From positions 31,572-95,571 of the forward strand of contig JAAUSP010000001.1 of assembly GCA_012032575.1 (NCBI GenBank): a stretch of DNA of 64,000 nucleotides. The letters run 5' to 3'. The stretch comes from Anaerolineales bacterium. GTDB taxonomy: Bacteria; Chloroflexota; Anaerolineae; 4572-78; J111. The notes beneath the pieces are model-generated. The model was not told the DNA's origin, searched no databases, and saw nothing but the letters and a program-made list of their open reading frames with translations. Position 1 is the stretch's first letter; each line of letters begins with the position of its first letter. A program made the position numbers and the translations under genes. This document shows positions 62,345 through 64,000 of the stretch, piece after piece.

Positions 62345-63771
62345 ATGCCGATTCACATGATTGACTCCGAAATCTATGGCGGGGCCTGGGCCAGTGAGGA
62401 AATGCGGGCGATTTTTGATGACGGTCCCCGCACCCAGGGCTGGCTGGACGTGATTGCTGCCCTGGCCGAAGCCCAGGCCGAAGTTGGCCTGATCCCGGCA
62501 GAAGTGGTCCCGGAAATCCGGCAAGTCTGCCAAATGGAGCGGCTGAGCATGGCCGCGCTGCGCCAGGGCTACCAGGCTACCGGCCACTCGACGCTGGGCC
62601 TGATCCGCGAGTTGAAAAGCTGTGCTCCCCGGAAGCAGGCGAGTGGCTGTATTACGGGGCCACGGTGCAGGATATCAGCGATACCTGGCTGGCGGCTGCC
62701 CTGCTCAAAGTGTGGGTTATAATTTACCGCGATTTGCGCGAGCTGGAAGAAATCTTGCTGCGCCTGGCCGCAGCTCACCGGGACACGCCGCTGCCGGGCC
62801 GCACTCACGGCCAGCCCGGTTTACCCATCACCTTTGGATTCAAGGTAGCCATCTGGATACGCGAAAACCGCCGCCACATCGAGCGGTTGCAGGAGATGCG
62901 CCCCCGCCTGGGCCGGGGCCAGTTGGCCGGCGGGGTCGGCTCGCTCTCGTCGTTTGGGGGCAAGGGGTTTGAGCTGCAGGAGACATTTTTTGCCAGGTTG
63001 GGCCTGCGCCCGCCCGATATCGTCTGGAATACGGCCCGCGACACTCACACCGAGTTTCTGAATCTCCTGACCCTGGTTGCGGCCACCTATGATAAGATCG
63101 GCCACGAGGTTTACAACTTGCAGCGCCCGGAGCTGGGTGAGGTCCGCGAGGGGTTTGTGCCGGGGGTGGTCGGCAGCATTACCATGCCCCACAAACGCAA
63201 CCCCGAAATTGCCGAACACCTGGGCACCCTGGCCCGGATGATCCGCCACAACGCCGCCTGCCTGGCCGAAAATCTGGTCCACGAGCACGAGCGGGATGGC
63301 CGCTCCTGGAAAGCCGAGTGGGGGCTGATCGGCCCGACCTGCGCCATGGCCGGTTCGCTGCTGCGCCTGGCTAAAATTATGTGCGCCAATTTGCAGGTAG
63401 ATCAGGCAGGGATGGCCGCCAGCCTGGAAGCAACTCAGGGTTATGTGCTGTCAGAGGGAGTGATGCTGGCCCTGGCCCAAAAAGTGGGCAAGCAAACCGC
63501 CCACGAACTGGTTTACGATACGGCCATGGCCGCGTTTGAGGCCGGTCGCCCCTTGAAAGAAGCTGTCCTGGCCAACCCGGCCATTACCGCTCATCTGGCT
63601 GAGGCCGAGATCGAAGCGCTGTTTGATTACCGGCGGCAGTTGGGCCTCTGCCCTGAGTTTGTAGACCGCGTTATCGCTCTGACCGAGGCGGAGCGGGCCA
63701 GAGATGAAAATGAAGAATTCAAAACGGGCACAAGGCCCGATACCCCAACTCAATTTAAACACGGCGAATAA
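62345..63771 (+). CDS. Adenylosuccinate lyase/PcaB-like fumarase-superfamily enzyme (frameshifted)
   Basis: About 475 aa when the two frames are joined. The first frame ends after HSTLGLIRELK; the second holds GEWLYYGATVQDISDTW. The break is in an A4 run at 62615-62618; one more A repairs it. Signatures are TPLPGRTHGQPG, SLSSFGGKGFEL and the superfamily motif GSITMPHKRNPEIAE (SSxMPxKxNP loop with the catalytic serine, here GSI). These fit adenylosuccinate lyase or 3-carboxymuconate cycloisomerase-type members. PurB is likeliest in general, but the sequence alone does not settle it, so no symbol is given. Not linked to flagella. Confidence 0.8.
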
Positions 63772-63780
63772 CTACTCAGC

Positions 63781-63865
63781 CATGTCATTTCGACCGAAGG
63801 GAGAAATCTCCGAGGCCGCTGTAGCATTGTAGGGATTTCTCGGCCTACGGCCTCGAAATGACATG
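63781..63865. repeat. Palindromic intergenic repeat, copy 2 (85 bp)
   Basis: Perfect 13-bp inverted ends CATGTCATTTCGA (63781-63793) and TCGAAATGACATG (63853-63865), with inner inverted GAGAAATC/GATTTCTC and CGAGGCCG/CGGCCT segments. It would fold into one hairpin. It resembles the element after clpA, so this is a small mobile-type or REP-like repeat rather than a terminator. Confidence 0.75.
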
Positions 63866-63976
63866 AGGGCTGACTAGCAGTTTGTCGGAGAGAACAATTC
63901 TGCACTACTGAAAATAATGATAAAGTAATGACCATAATGAGTGAACTTCAGGCCCACTCAGGCAGAGAGGTGAATT

Positions 63977-64000
63977 ATGGTCAGGAAATTCAAAACAGTT
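63977..64000 (+). CDS. Possible start of a further gene (cut by the window end)
   Basis: An ATG at 63977 preceded by AGAGGTGA opens MVRKFKTV and runs off the window. Just before it, GACCATAAT (63930-63938) and ATTATGGTC (63975-63983) form an inverted repeat overlapping the start. Eight codons are too few for any identity. Confidence 0.3.

Noticed and set aside
1..64000. CRISPR arrays, rRNA or tRNA genes
   Set aside because: I saw no regularly spaced identical repeats with unique spacers and no cloverleaf or rRNA core sequences.

Overview
The window is almost entirely a flagellar and signalling locus (about positions 1 to 58,750) followed by a compositionally different, GC-richer stretch with clpS, clpA and a fumarase/aspartase-superfamily lyase (59,479 to the end). 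The organism is probably a Chloroflexota (Anaerolineae-like) bacterium. This rests on the absence of P- and L-ring genes (flgA, flgH, flgI), a Firmicutes-like flagellar gene order (flhB-flhA-flhF-flhG-fliA-swrB-like; a fliK-like/flhB-C-terminal pair), long Thr/Pro linkers in secreted proteins, cyclase-ATPase regulators and many hybrid histidine kinases. The phylum call is an inference, not a measurement.

Layout. Minus strand 1-6.5 kb holds the late hook-filament junction genes flgM-flgN-flgK-flgL behind a textbook sigma-28 promoter, and flgF-flgG ending in a strong hairpin. Minus strand 6.5-15.8 kb holds the export and regulation operon fliR-flhB-HDOD-flhA-flhF-flhG-small membrane protein-fliA-swrB-like. 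A divergent HD-GYP plus cyclase/ATPase pair lies at 16.0-19.6 kb. Minus strand 19.6-26.1 kb holds flbD-motA-motB-fliL-fliM-fliN-fliO-fliP-fliQ plus a response regulator. Plus strand 26.3-32.0 kb holds a clan GH-A glycosidase-like gene coupled to flgC-fliE-fliF-fliG-fliH. A hybrid kinase (minus) follows. Plus strand 34.5-41.9 kb holds a phosphoesterase-fliI-fliJ-lytic transglycosylase-flgB unit, then fliK-flgD-TIGR02530-type gene-flgE ending in an intrinsic terminator. Plus strand 41.9-49.9 kb holds a FliK-like protein, an FlhB C-terminal homologue, a secreted tandem GH-A protein and a large secreted protein with a mutarotase-like domain. Four sensor kinase/response-regulator genes and a small lipoprotein fill 50.0-59.2 kb.

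The most striking signal is regulatory. Five flagellar promoters (for fliR, flbD/motAB, the GH-A/flgC operon, the fliI operon and the fliK/flgE operon) share one architecture. At least four degenerate TTTAC-type half-sites lie in register at exactly 11 bp. The last half-site, TTTACTG, overlaps a CTGACA-like -35 box, then come 17 bp and a TATAGT-like -10 box. This looks like the operator of an undescribed flagellar activator that binds 11-bp direct repeats, as OmpR/PhoB-type regulators do. No response regulator in the window carries a DNA-binding domain, so the activator must be encoded elsewhere.

The second notable theme is glycosidase-like proteins wired into flagellar operons. One has no Sec signal, occupies the usual flgB position before flgC, and could be exported by the flagellar apparatus. 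Two larger secreted proteins follow the FlhB homologue.

Seven genes (flgG, fliP, fliK, the lytic transglycosylase, two kinases, the lyase) carry eight single-base frameshifts, mostly in homopolymers. This looks more like residual sequencing error than decay, and such genes are annotated here across their full restored span.
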